From: Nymphaea colorata
Lineage: Eukaryota > Streptophyta > Magnoliopsida > Nymphaeales > Nymphaeaceae
Length of the DNA stretch: 38,463 nucleotides
Assembly (NCBI RefSeq): GCF_008831285.2
Contig: NW_022204682.1
Coordinates: 1-38,463, forward strand
Direction: 5' to 3'
The translations under genes were made by a program, and so were the position numbers. The notes beneath the pieces were generated by a model that searched no databases, was not told the DNA's origin, and worked only from the letters and a program-made list of their open reading frames with translations. Of the stretch, positions 1 through 10,754 are shown piece by piece. Within the stretch, counting starts at the first letter, position 1. Every line of letters starts with the position of its first letter.

Positions 1-84
1 CCAACCCCAACCCCAACCCCAACCCCAACCCCAACCCAACCCAACCCCAACCCCAACCCCAACCCAACCCCAACCCCAACCCCC
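1..84. repeat. Left telomere, C4A2 repeats
   Basis: Tandem CCCCAA units occupy the very start of the sequence, with a few CCCAA units among them, and stop at about base 84. With the matching G4T2 array at the other end this shows a complete linear macronuclear chromosome. C4A2/G4T2 is the repeat of oligohymenophorean ciliates; spirotrichs use C4A4. The shorter C3A2 units could be real telomerase variants or under-called C runs. Confidence 0.97.
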
Positions 85-99
85 GTTTGAATAATATAT

Positions 100-1347
100 A
101 TGTAAAAACTAATCAGTTAAATTCCAGAGCTATCCGCCTACCTTGCCAAAGTGCCGAAGGTCGACCACTTCTCCACCATCAAACAGATCGTAAAGGTAGG
201 CCTGCAATCAATCCAATCCCACTGCTGCAAATAAAACCAGCCACGTCCTAACAACCTTGTCAATGAGATTGATCGTATAAAGGAAAATTTGATGGAGCTG
301 AACCAGATGGTTAGACATCAGTGCCATCATTGCTGCAGTTGCATGCATCCTAACAATGAGCGTAGGGTACTCGAACAACAGAGGGATACCCATAGCAATC
401 ACCATCAATATCAAACTGAAGATAACAGTGTTAATGCCTTTTCCTTTCAGCCTCCAAGAGATAATGGGTCGTATTATGAGCCACCTGTGAGAGAAACAAG
501 TGCAAACTATGTCCCACAAAAGCAGAGATAAGAAAAAACAGTAAATCCTTTCTCAAAGACTAAACAGGCAAACCACGTTGTTTCTAGGCACCACTTGGAT
601 GACACTTAAGCCAGATCCGCTCTTACTTTCCCTCCTTAAATTCTCACTTAAATTCACCACCCCACTAAGCGCCGTTCTCAAGAATACAAAAAGCACATCT
701 ATCAAGAGGAGATCAACAAAGAGGAGCAGGTAAAGCTTAAAGAGGACAGATAAGATTTCGAGGAGGACCACAGAGTCACCCGATCAGTGAGCGACCATCG
801 CAAGGCCACAAGTAAAATCAAAAGCTTGCTGGATAAGGATAGGATCAGGTACCATCAACGCCGACGCGAACAATCATTCAAATAGGGATTCCAAAAATAC
901 GAATACAGTGATGAGAACTAGATGGAGGAAAGTAGCATCAGCTAGTAGCCAGAAAGAGAATAGGTTCATGTCGAAAAGAGCAATAGGCCAAGTTATGAGT
1001 AAAATACATACAATCAACACTATCATTCCAGTTTTAAGGCCTCTAACCCTGCCAGCAGCAGTCAAAAACCATCATCTAAGAAATAATTTTAACGATCTAA
1101 GAAGGAAGTGAGCAGCAAATTGTAGGTCAGCCAAGGAGACCAGCTGCAGAAACTGGAGTCGCATAGCAAGAACAGCAGCCAAGGCCTAAACATCCAATAT
1201 CGTCCCAGCGAGCGCGCCAGTGACAAATTCAATCTCGATGAAGACGAGGACGATGTTGTGAGTAATAGCTCCAGTTTTTCACAATTTTCCATCAGTGGAA
1301 GTCAAAAACGAGACGTGGGGAAAATCTCACGAAAAAGCAATGCCTGA
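100..1347 (+). CDS. Charged, low-complexity protein of unknown function next to the telomere
   Basis: With TAA/TAG read as Glu this is one uninterrupted frame of 415 residues ending in TGA. The ATG lies only 16 bases inside the telomere, and an in-frame TGA at 88 precedes it. The N-terminus is the better ordered part (starting M-E-K-L-I-S-E-I-P-E-L). A His/Cys-rich patch lies near residue 70 (RHQCHHCCSC). From about residue 180 the chain is rich in Lys, Arg, Glu and Ser, possibly coiled coil then disordered, with a Ser-rich tail. There is no signal peptide or membrane segment. I do not recognise a family. At least 14 in-frame TAA/TAG codons support both coding status and the altered code. A start further downstream cannot be excluded. 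Confidence 0.7.
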
Positions 1348-1432
1348 TTTTGATCATAATATTATCCATCATCCTACTCCTATCATCTCCAAAACCTGTA
1401 AGTGCAAGCTATAATATTTGCTCATATAATCT

Positions 1433-2059
1433 ATGGGAAACTAACAACAGAAACCAGTCCACAAACCTACCCTCGAGGACAGTATTATCGAGATGAAGCT
1501 GCAATCCAAGGCACTGGGCCGAGCTGCCAAGAAAGCCGAAAAGGAGGCAGCTACCTACCAGAAAAAAGCCAAGGAGGTTTTGAAGAAGAACAATGAGGAA
1601 GCTGCTAAGATGTATCTTATGAGTGCAGCTGCCAAAACAAAAGAAGGTAAACTTTTTTTCAATTTAGCCCAAAACTGCGAACGAACTGCAATGAAGATGG
1701 AGTTCATGTGCGGGCAAATAAAATCGATGAGAAACAACGAGGCATATATTAATGCCTTTTCGGCATTGACCCAGGCCGCCACCCAGCAGATGGGCAACTT
1801 CGACGCAGCCACTATGGCCAACCAGATGGAGGTCTTCAACAACAAAATGGATGAAATGATGATTAATGGCAAGATGATCACCGAAATCATGAACACCAAC
1901 GAAACACAGACCGATGGAATGGTCGAAGAGATGAAAGAGGCCCTTCAGCAAGAGATTGCCCTTGAGGAGAAGAATAAATTAATGGAGCAGGTGAAGAAAG
2001 AATAGCAGAAGTATAAGGCCGAAAATGATAAGTTTTTGGATGAGCTTAAAGGCCTTTGA
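1433..2059 (+). CDS. CHMP1: CHMP1/Did2-like ESCRT-III (Snf7 family) subunit
   Basis: The frame encodes 208 residues, close to the roughly 200 usual for CHMP1/Vps46. It starts MGNEQQKPV (the E is TAA), has a strongly basic helix with KALGRAAKKAEKEAATYQKK and then the long acidic helices typical of Snf7 proteins. The stretch around KNNEEAAKMYLMSAAAKTKEG matches the CHMP1 core. ESCRT-III subunits polymerise on membranes and act in multivesicular-body sorting, cytokinesis and membrane repair; CHMP1 helps recruit Vps4. I do not see a clear MIM1 motif at the C-terminus. The MG-N start could allow myristoylation, which is usual for CHMP6 rather than CHMP1. The gene follows its upstream neighbour by 85 bases. 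A single TAG after VKKE would end the protein early under the standard code. Confidence 0.88.
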
Positions 2060-2212
2060 TCCGTCTTAAATTGCTTTCAACATCAATTTAATTCGCATAG
2101 TCTTAATTCAACATGAATATTCCCTAAAACTTTAGCTTTGCTGACAATTTTGAAATTTCTGACAGAGTTATGTTGAAAATTAATGGAGAATTATGATTGT
2201 TCATAATTAATT

Positions 2213-3274
2213 ATGGTCAACGGAAGACAGCTTATCCTTATCACCCTCTTAGCCATAGCTACTCTTAGCCAAGTCTACTAGATAGACTTGGACCTGCCGG
2301 CAAGTGAAAGATATACTGAGCTGGCGAGAATTAAAAAGTAATCCATTTCCCAATTTATTTCATACCTAAAGAAGGGAGTTGAAAAATATAAACTTTCCTT
2401 TGCTGCTGTTGCTCACCTCCAAACGTTCACTCCGCACCTTCTTCGGAGAAGAGTCGGAAATGAGTTTTATTAGGAGTGTTAGTCGATCGCCAAGGGAGCC
2501 TCTCTGCCTCTAAGCGATGTCATTGTCTTCAACTATATGTACGAACTGGGAGCAGCAACTGATTTTTGTACCGCCATCACAGTTTCCTATGAGAATGTTC
2601 GCCTCCTTGGAAGAAACCTCGATTATGGCTATCAGGAGTACCTTGCTAACAATTCGGTGCATCTGAAGTACAAAAGAAGAGGAGAGGTGGTATTTGAGAC
2701 TCTGGGACACGCCGGTCTGATTGGCACTCATACGGCTCTGAAAAGAGCTACAGAGCATAGTCCTTACCAATATGCAGCCACACTGAATGAGAGAGTCTAG
2801 GGAGGACTGCATAAGACATTGTTAAAGATTATCTCGTAGAAATGCGAGACCAGTCCTTATGCCCTCATGAGAGCTCTAAAATAGTGCGAGGGAACTGTGG
2901 AAGATTTCATCAAATATTTAAACAACCACAATACCTGCACGGCAGTATACTGGACAGTGATTTCTAAGGAAGGAGGCAGCTATGTCATGGAGAAGAATAG
3001 AGGAGTCGGCTCGCATCTTATCCGGGAAGCGGAATCAGAAAGAGATGTCAATTTTATCATTCAGACCAATCATGATTTCGACCAACCAGACCCAGACCAT
3101 CGCAGTACTGCAGCAAGGACAAAACTAATCAGCAAAATCGATGCCAACTCCGTCCTGACTCCTTAAAACATTTGGAGTATTTTATCTGAAGCGCCAAACT
3201 TCAACAACCTGACCTTGATGACCGGCCTTATCGATGTGGAGAAAGGAAGTATTTCGTATAAGATATGGGATTGA
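2213..3274 (+). CDS. NAAA/acid-ceramidase-like amidase (Ntn hydrolase)
   Basis: One frame of 353 residues, the usual length for N-acylethanolamine acid amidase. A hydrophobic N-terminus (LILITLLAIATLSQV) looks like a signal peptide for the endolysosomal route. The family landmarks follow in order: GASLPLSDVIVFNYMYEL, then DFCTAITV with the presumed catalytic N-terminal Cys revealed by self-cleavage, then GRNLDYG, then a TNHDFDQP-DPDHRS block near the C-terminus with the conserved Asn and Arg. Members hydrolyse fatty acid amides such as N-acylethanolamines or ceramide; the exact substrate cannot be read from sequence. Eight in-frame TAA/TAG codons occur, several at positions where Glu fits the family (FYEECESIAKG, LTPENIW). 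It ends only 10 bases from the stop of the convergent ankyrin gene. Confidence 0.9.
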
Positions 3275-3284
3275 TGATCTATTA

Positions 3285-4190
3285 TCATTTTTAATTCAAT
3301 CTTGCATAAAATTCCTATCGCAGCACTTCCAAGACTCTGACTCGTGATTTGGTGAAGGTGGGAAGGTCTATCTCATAGGCGTATTTATCTTCTTTATCTT
3401 TTTAGGCCAGGTTAGTGTGCTCTTATTATGATCTCAATTACTGGAGAGGAGCAAAGTGCTCTTTTCAAAATTTTCGTGATTGGAGTGCCTCAGTGTGTGA
3501 AAGAGAGGATTGTCCTTACTGTTGTTTATGGTGTTTGCATCGATTAGCTTATTCTTGAGGATATACTTTATCATGTTAATGTTTCCGTATTCTGAAGCGA
3601 TGTGCAGGCAAGTGTTGCCAGTATTAAGCTCAGAGTAATTTGATATTTGAGTTCGGATGTTTGGTGAGAATTATGATGTATCATTGAACCTGCAAAGATC
3701 AAACATTTCTTCTTGATTGAATTGCTAATTGTTCTTGGATGGATTGATTTGGAGTATTTGGTTGAGTCCGACTATATGTGTAATTTTAGCATAGTAATCT
3801 CTTTCCTTGTGGGAGAGAGTGTTGAGGAAGTTAATCATCTTAATTATGTTAGTTATAAATGAATGCTAATATTTAATTTTACGAATAAATAATGAAAATC
3901 AGTATAAGCTTTCGCTGAGGAGAATGATAGAGTGATTAGATCCAATGCTGTCTATTAGCAGGTCTTAATTATTTCCTTAGTCTCGTCTAAGCTTGTATCT
4001 TTTAGACTGCCATGCTTATTGATTGAAAATTTTAATCTTTAGAGACGGTTCAGCATAAGTTTGATCTGTTGTCGAGCTCAAGCAATATCTCTACGTTTTA
4101 CTTAATAACTCTTTTGTTAAGGATCTTGTTTCTCTCCAGATTTTTGGAAGATTGGAGTAGCAATCAATTGCCTCATAGGCGGGTAGGTTA
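3285..4190 (-). CDS. Ankyrin-repeat protein, frame-broken
   Basis: The best segment runs from an ATG at 3838 to a TGA at 3434 (134 codons) and contains a classic ankyrin unit: GNTCLHIASEYGNINMIKYI followed by the loop to the next helix pair. A change of frame carries the protein on through KYAYEIDLPTFTKSR to a TGA at 3285. Upstream, coding-like sequence in the same strand continues to about 4190 (LPAYEAIDCYSNLPKIW) with an in-frame TGA in between, so the true start is unsettled; an intron or missing bases could join the parts. Ankyrin repeats mediate protein contacts and do not reveal a specific role. It is convergent with the amidase gene and abuts the reverse-transcriptase remnant. Confidence is high for an ankyrin gene and low for its boundaries. 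Confidence 0.6.
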
Positions 4191-4264
4191 ATATTACTCA
4201 ACAAGGCTCACCCTGAGACGTCACTGCACAGGTAATACAGCCCGACCAGGATCTGTTCCAAAAT

Positions 4265-4842
4265 GTTCTGGAAGCATATTTGTTCCGAAAGATTAAAAGA
4301 TGGGCAACCTCAAATTTGAGAAACCAATTTGACTTTTTGCCTGAGATCGGTTGCGAAACTCCCATGAGTTTAGTTTTTTAGGTATAAAATTGGAAGATAC
4401 AACAGAAATGAAAAATTGTATGTCATCCAAATTGACCTATCGACACGGTTAACCTTTGGTTGCTTCACTAGTCCCTAAAGCGACTGAATTTCTGGGATGG
4501 TGAAGATCTTCAACTTTGGAGATTTATCTGACAAACAGTAGGACATGGTATAATAGAATTAAAATTGAAAAACCAAACGGACTTCACAAGGCTCAATTAT
4601 AAGTCCTCTCCTCTTCGATGTGTATCTTGACGGAGTCATCCAGAGCTTCAGCATGCTAGAGGAGACAATAGTCTATGCCTATGCAGACTACATTCCAAAA
4701 GTTTCAGATAATAAAGTGCAAGATCGAGAAAGTTTTGCCAAAAGCTGCAGAGCTAAATGATAAGGAGTTCTTTTCCCCGAAGTATGTGATAATTAACTTT
4801 TTAACTACTTGGCGAGTGCGGATGAAGAAACATTTAACCTAA
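4265..4842 (+). mobile_element. Degenerate non-LTR-type reverse transcriptase remnant
   Basis: Three reading frames taken in turn give the order of a retrotransposon polymerase. First comes VLEAYLFRKIKRWA with RNQFDFLP-GCETPMSLVF (the 'QxGF' region). At about 4425 is VIQIDLS, a likely motif A. Then comes RTWYNRIKIEKPNG, TSQGSIISPLLFDVYLDG (motif B) and YAYADYIP, the active-site box in which the expected second Asp is Tyr. A weaker segment (EFFSPKYVIINF) follows. Several frame changes and in-frame TGAs show it cannot make protein. I see no endonuclease, no flanking target-site duplication and no poly(A) tail. It could be an old insertion kept in the somatic genome. Group II intron or telomerase-type polymerases are less likely from the motif B wording. 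Confidence 0.72.
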
Positions 4843-5025
4843 TAGTCAGTGCACAATTAGGGAAGCCGAAGTAGAGAGTAGATAAGAACTACATGACTGA
4901 ATAAATATAATTCAGCTACGTAGAAACCTAAAAAATCGCTAGGAAAGGGTAAAGGCGAATTTCAGCTAATACAAAAGAGATTTTTCCCTTAGAGGGTTTT
5001 TTTCGTTTAGTTCTCAATATCAAAA

Positions 5026-7375
5026 TCATATTTATACATCATCATTATCATTTATTATGATTTTCAGGTGTCTATTGATGGTTATTCTGTTGATTTGCTA
5101 AGTTAATTCCCTGATGAAATTGTGAAGCCTTTCTTTGCTTTATTTCCGCTTCATAATTAAGTTGCTTATATCAGTCTTTAGTTATTTATGATGCAATTCT
5201 GCTTGGCTAGCGCTTTTGATTAAAGTGGACCTATTCTATATGATCTATTGACGTTTTTTGAGGAGCTATTCTCTTTGCTTCAAATCCTAAGATATTATCT
5301 CCTCTTATTCTTGGTATTCAGCTGATATTGTTTCGACTTATATTAATTTATCTTGTAATTATTGGATTGTTTAGATGAGTTTATGCTAGTTAGCTTCTTT
5401 TTCTCTATATGAGTGCATTATTTACTTTGATTACTGTTCCAAAAGGTCTAGTTGCCATTTAAGAGTTGCTTCTTTTTCACTGTATGAAATTATCCTTTAG
5501 TTTAATTAGTGATTGTTATTGATTTCATGTTCCAGATTATCGTTCAAATTAGAAATTGATTCTTCATATGATTCAATTTTTTTCAATAATTCCTCCCTTT
5601 CCTTTTATAAAGTTGCATTTTTGTATATTGTCTCCTTCATTTTTTACAGTTCAGCCTTGACTTCACTCATTTATTGCTAATATGCCAGCAGTTATGAGTT
5701 CATCAATTAGACCTACTTCTTTAATTACTGTTAGACTGATTAGACTTTCGAGCTCTCTCTTTAGTTCTGAAGGGAAGTGGCCATATTTTATTTTATATCT
5801 CCAGCTATTCCAGTTTGTTTTTCATCTACAACTATATCTCTTCCGACTATCTAACTCTCTCGTTACATTGCTCATTGGCTTTTCTAATTTGACGACCAGT
5901 TGTTCAAGATTGGTAAATTTCAGCTCATACGATGCAACTATCTTTTCTTATTACTTAAGTCTCTATGCCAGAAGCATGTTTTGCAGTTAGAGACTATCTC
6001 CTCGATTTTTGAAGTGCTGCATTTTTTCATTCTTAATGATTTAGCATTTTAGCTGGTCTCGTAATTTCTACATTTGGAACTCCTGCCCTTTCATTTCCGA
6101 ATACTTCTATTTAAGCTAGTCATTCAGCTTAGATAATTCAATTGCCTCCTTTTTCAGTTAGTTGTTATAGGAACTTACCTCTTTAAGCTATCTGGTCAAA
6201 TTGGCAATGATGTCTTTGCTTTTGATGATTTACTGGGTGAGAACCCTCATCTATGAGCCATTTGCTCGTTGAGTTGAGAATGCTTAAAGTTTATATTCTT
6301 CAACTACCTTACTTAGGACTTCAAACGCTCTGCCTAGACCTAAAGCTAGTTTATATTGCCTTTTATTGTGATTATTTATTGATCTTTTAGGTTGGCAGCC
6401 TACCTGTATCTGCAACTCTCCAAATTATACTTGATACTTTAGTTATTTAGAACAGCTATTTCATTATCCTTGCAAATCAATGTCTATTTGAGTTATCTTA
6501 TCTATTTATTGAGCTTGACCTTCTACTCCTACTATTTATACTATTTAGCAATCCAATGCTGAGACTTTAACTCATTTTCACTAGTAATCTTGGAAAATGT
6601 TTGATTGTTTTCCTATATTTCCTGATTACTGATTTTAGAGTTGCTTTATAATCTAAAATTGCTTCTTTTTAACTGGCTCCCATTCTCAATATCTTTACTA
6701 TGAAACATACTGTCATTCAAAATTTGCCCTTTTGGTTTTATTTATTATTTTCATGCTTGATTGACATCTTGGCGTCACTTATTGAAGTCCTTTCCAGTGA
6801 ATTCTTTTAATGTCCTTTATTCTGATACTTTGATAAAACTATCGATTCATACTTATTTTGGGATTTGAAGTCGTTTCTGGCAACATACTCTGCGAATGAG
6901 CTTCGATCTAGGTTCTGAATGCTCATGGAGGTAAGATTTTGCTCGATAGTTTTAAATTGCATAATCAACGTACCCTAAATAGAACTAAAACTGAGTTGAA
7001 AAATGGTCGGCTAGGAATACATTCCGCAGTTGATTACCTTAGACACGTCATATTGATCCTTCCCACGATTTTTACCTGGTCAGGCCTACTTTTGCTGATC
7101 AAGAAAAGTTCTACAATGGTCTATCTCTTTAAAAATTATTATTTAGCATTATCGTAAACCATCTCCAAACTCAACCTTATCTTCTCTTGAAAAACGACAC
7201 TATTTTTCTGAGGTTGGCACAACTAAGTTTTCGAGATAGATTTGGAGTTGGCTGTCCTCCACTGGATGAAATAGGAGCATGGAAATTTCATCTCTACGTT
7301 GGCTTGATTAACAAAGCATTAAAACTTGCAGATATAAACAGAAGGCTCGCTTGCTGATGTCCTTAGAAAACTCAT
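5026..7375 (-). CDS. NT-C2 domain plus long coiled-coil protein, frame-broken
   Basis: The start is MSFLRTSASEP. The first 120 or so residues resemble an N-terminal C2 (NT-C2, EEIG1/EHBP1-type) domain: CSYFIQWR, SVVFQEKIRLSLEM, IVELFLISKSRPDQVKIVG, then after one frame change DVSKVINCGMYS. The rest, about 600 residues, is a charged coiled coil with heptad-like Leu/Ile spacing (for example EKEREELLKKIESYEESI), ending ...IIINDNDDVEI before TGA. TAA and TAG are very frequent and make the coil sensible as Glu. At least four frame changes occur, near 7040, 6740, 6245 and 5780; the first three equal one missing base each. NT-C2 coiled-coil proteins usually link membranes to cytoskeleton or cilia-related structures, but the role here is inferred only. 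The base composition is distinctly AT-rich. Confidence 0.6.
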
Positions 7376-7431
7376 TACTGTTTCGATTTTTTATCTTGTG
7401 CATTATAAGCAATACCAATTAAGAATTTAAA

Positions 7432-9554
7432 TCAATTCAGTATAATCATCATCCAATTCTTTAAACGATCCGCTTAATTTCTCGTATCTTTATCGAATGT
7501 TGTGAGTCTTGTAATCTCTATTACCTAGCTTATATCTTCTCTATTAATTTATGCAGGATCGACCTCTTTGGCTCTGTATCTTCCGTTATTCTATGAGTCT
7601 CGAAATGCCTTGAGTGTATATCCTTTGGTTGGATTGCTAAAGTATTGATATTATTTCCTATTGTGACTCATGGCAAATGGAGAATGGATCACTTGAGAAT
7701 CATTATCGATTTTGGATCTTGTTGTAGTGGTGCTTAAGACTGGCAAAAATTTACTTATTTCATAAGAGTTTGTTGACGGATTCAATTTAACATCGTTATT
7801 GGCCTCTTTTTAAAATTTGGGATTCAGAATCTATCTTTAGTATTCGCTATTTTAGGTTTGGTTCTTAAATTATATGAATCTCGAGGTATTTTCCAGGATT
7901 GGTTTTATATTACTACTTGATTTTTTCAAGAAGGTCGATTTCTCTCCGTTTTAAAAGCTTAAAATGTCTTCTAGCGGTCTGTAAGAGTTTAGTTTCATCT
8001 TCTCTCTGATTCATTTATGTCTTTAGCCTTCTTCTGGGAAAGTATTGACTAAACCTATTTGGGGTTGAGCTTTATTCCCTGGCTGGCATTTCATATCGAT
8101 CAAGTTTGGGTCTTTGGCTATCTAGGTATTCATCGTTCTTTTTGATAATCTTCATTAACTATTCATCCAGATAATCATCATTGTTTTATTCGGTAATGTG
8201 AGGCTTTCCGGCCTCCTATGTCTAACAGGAGGATTTTTTATATATCTTCTTGGTTAAGTTTGCTATTATGCTCTTGATTAAAGTTGCTATTACTTTCTAA
8301 ATTTATGTTCGATATTTAAGGACTTAGAAGGGCTTTAAGTAACTATTTTAGATTAGAATTTCGGAGAAGCTTTTCTTACTACTGGCTTCTCTTTTCAACA
8401 TAGGATTTTTCTTTTTAAACAATAGGCTTTTCTGTTTAAACTTTCTACAGTTTGATTTGAAATTTAGGGCTTTCGAATTATCGCTTCAATGTTTCTACTA
8501 TTCTCTTTTCTCTTTGGGCTTTTTGGTGTTACTTATTACGGCTATTCATTCACGTTAACTTTGTTGAAGATTACTATGGTGATTTTTTCTGAAAAGTTTT
8601 TCATTTTTCTAACTTTCGTTATCACTTCATTTTTTTTATATAATTTGGGTTATTTCTACTATTTTTGTTTTGGTTTTGCCGTATATTACTATTTACGTGT
8701 GGGTTTTGTCGTTACAGCCTCAGCTTTTGGTCTAATTTATCTTTTTTACTTTTCTTCAGATTTATTTTCTTTCTTGATGGAGCCGATAGTGATGTATTCT
8801 GCTTGCTTTATACAAATGCTTTCTTCTATCTTCTGAGTCTGATAAGTTAGAATTGCTTTACGAGTAATAGCTAACGGATGGATCTTGCTCGTTGTTTGCC
8901 ATATCGAAGATGAAACCAAGCTTATTCTTGAGGCGGAGCATCTTGTCTTCCCCTTTCTAATGAGCATGTTTTTTGTATATATAATGAGGAAGCTCATATT
9001 TATCATCCTGGTCCATGAGCTAATTATTCCTATTATTCAGCTTCTTATCTTTATTTATTACCGTGGTCGATTATTCTCTATTGGCTTGAGTTTCTGAGCA
9101 TTTTTAGATTTTATGGTTAATTTTTATTAAAAAATAAGTATTTATTAGTTGGCTTTGTTTCTTTGCTGTTAGGGTTCTTGGTTAGGTGTTTCTCTTAATT
9201 TTGAGTAAATAATCTTGCATTTTTAACGGAATTTTGCTTGTTGATTGATATTAAAACAGATTTCTATCTTTTATTTGATTGGATTGTTACGTCCGAGTCA
9301 CTATCTTCGCTATGTTCATAATCTCTATGTTTCTGACTTTTATTGCCACCATTCTGAATTCTCTTCTTATCATTTCTGTTTTATCGACTATCCTAATCTT
9401 ATTTTGCTTGTCTCTGTCTCACTTGCGGTTTGTCCTGTTTTTTTGCTTATGATTCGAGATCTTGAGAAGACTTTTTATATGCCTTTTCCTTTTTCCCAAA
9501 TAAATTACGTGAAGTAATATTTTTCGATAAAGTAGCTCTCTTAATTTCATCCAT
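7432..9554 (-). CDS. Low-complexity Lys/Glu/Asn-rich protein, frame-broken, unknown function
   Basis: The likely start is MDEIKRATLSKNITSRNLFG; the first 180 or so codons are in one frame, rich in Lys, Gln, Asn, Ser and acidic residues (EHSEDSDSD). Further coding-like pieces follow in changing frames, such as KNKLGFIFDMANNEQDPS, EDRRKHLYKASRIHH, DEYLDSQRPKLDRYEMP, FKLLKRREIDLLEK and EVDPAEINREDISEVIEIT, to a TGA at 7432. No domain, signal or membrane segment is recognised. Because only TGA is a stop and the region is A-rich on this strand, all frames are often open, so the exact path is uncertain and the number of frame changes (about five) is only an estimate. It is divergent from the PAP2 gene, with 207 bases between the start codons. 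Confidence 0.45.
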
Positions 9555-9761
9555 ATTTTCCTATTCTTCCTTTTACTAGATAATCTTTCCGAATTTATTT
9601 TTTTATTCTAAGTTTCCTTTATTGGTTTTACCGATTTTAATGCTCATAAAATAATATACACCTAAACCTTAAATTATTGTTGGAATATTTTATGCGTGCT
9701 CATAATACTCATGAATTATTCTATTAATTTCAACATTGGACTTAAAATAGTTAATTTCGCC

Positions 9762-10335
9762 ATGACCCTGCTACAAAAACTTAATAAAATCGACCAGAAG
9801 ATCAGCAAGTGGATCCATCGAAAGGATCATCTAATATCAACAGTCGTACTCTACCCCTTTGCTGCATTCTTCCACCCAGGACTCATATGGCTGGCATACT
9901 TAACGTCTATCTCTTCTCCTATCAGAATCTTAGGTTCACTGCCACCTATGCTCTAGGCACATTGGCGTGCCTACTAATAACCACCTTTATCAAAAAGGTT
10001 GCCAAAAGGTTAGGATTAATTAAATTAGGTCACGACCGGAGTTGGATGTGAGCGTGAAGAAACCTCATCACTTCAGAAAGAAAGAGAAGAACAATGCGAT
10101 GCCGAGTGGAGATGCTATTCAAAGCGCACTATTTGCTGTCTTTTTGTTTGAGCTCGGCCTCGACCCGCTATGGATTGGCCTGTTCCACATAGGAGTGTGC
10201 ATTGGTCGAGTCTACTATATGTGCCACTGGGTGGCAGACACATTCGTTGCCTCAATTTTAGGCAGTCTAGTGGCCCGCCTATTCCTAATGTTCTATAATG
10301 ATGGAACATTTGAGTTCGTTCCGCTTTAGTTATGA
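9762..10335 (+). CDS. PAP2-superfamily membrane lipid phosphatase
   Basis: The protein (about 190 residues) starts MTLLQKLNKIDQKISKW and has hydrophobic segments (FFHPGLIWLAYL, FTATYALGTLACLL, AIQSALFAVFLFELGL, VASILGSLVARLFL). It carries the phosphatase signature NAMPSGD and then GRVYYMCHWVADTFV, corresponding to the PSGH and SR-x5-H-x3-D motifs that hold the catalytic histidines. The PSGD variant replaces the usual PSGH. The upstream K-x6-RP motif is not obvious. Members remove phosphate from phosphatidate, sphingoid phosphates or polyprenyl diphosphates; which one is unclear. Two frame changes, each equal to one missing base, lie near 9910 and 10045. An in-frame ATG also exists 66 bases earlier, but the composition turns coding-like only at 9762. 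Confidence 0.75.
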
Positions 10336-10355
10336 TATCAATGCTTCATCAAAAA

Positions 10356-10671
10356 TCAAAAATCCAATATAAAGCTGATTGAATCAATCAAACTAACCAC
10401 CTCCGATGTAAGAGTTGGCCGTGTGGATCGTACAAATCTTTTCTTTGATCCTTTTTCTTCTCGTTTTATTTTTAAAAACTCAGAAATATCGTTATCCGCA
10501 TCCACAGTGAGCACATGGTTAAAATGATCCTTCACACTTTTCTTGAGATCATCATTAGTAGCTTATATTTGGAAGTAGCTCTATCATATATCAATCAAAG
10601 TACTTGATATTTTCTGAGAGAGGAGAGACTCAGTTTTAAACATCGAATAGTTCTGTGGGTTTTTTCGACAT
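10356..10671 (-). CDS. Small protein of unknown function with two short introns
   Basis: The last exon (10561-10356) encodes DDLKKSVKDHFNHVLTVDAD through to SFILDF and TGA. An ATG at 10671 (MSKKPTELFD) joins it in frame if two introns are removed: 10641-10614 (28 bases, gt...cag) and 10603-10562 (42 bases, gt...aag). The result is 81 residues, acidic and basic in turn, without membrane segments. I do not recognise the family. The splice sites are predicted from GT/AG ends and frame restoration only; without them the frame has TGAs. It is convergent with the PAP2 gene, 20 bases apart. Confidence 0.5.
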
Positions 10672-10754
10672 TAACGGACTGAATGGATTGGTTGTTTTTG
10701 CTGTATACATTAGGGGATATAAAAATTGATATATTATTTAGTTGATTAAAAGAT

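Noticed and set aside
1398-1457. An intron in front of the CHMP1-like gene (gtaagt...ccag) joining an ATG at 1340
   Set aside because: A simpler in-frame ATG at 1433 gives a normal MGN start without splicing. The 1340 start would overlap the previous gene's stop codon.
4190-4320. Minus-strand coding-like stretch (ILEQILVGLYYLCSDVSG) as part of the ankyrin gene
   Set aside because: The opposite strand carries the start of the reverse-transcriptase match and the minus frame is broken by TGA. Not enough to extend the ankyrin gene, though it cannot be excluded.
7432-9554. Euplotes-like +1 frameshifting at TGA in the low-complexity gene
   Set aside because: Each break could be read as a +1 shift at TGA, but in this A-rich strand all three frames are open for long stretches. 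Two successive one-base losses fit as well, so the direction is not established.
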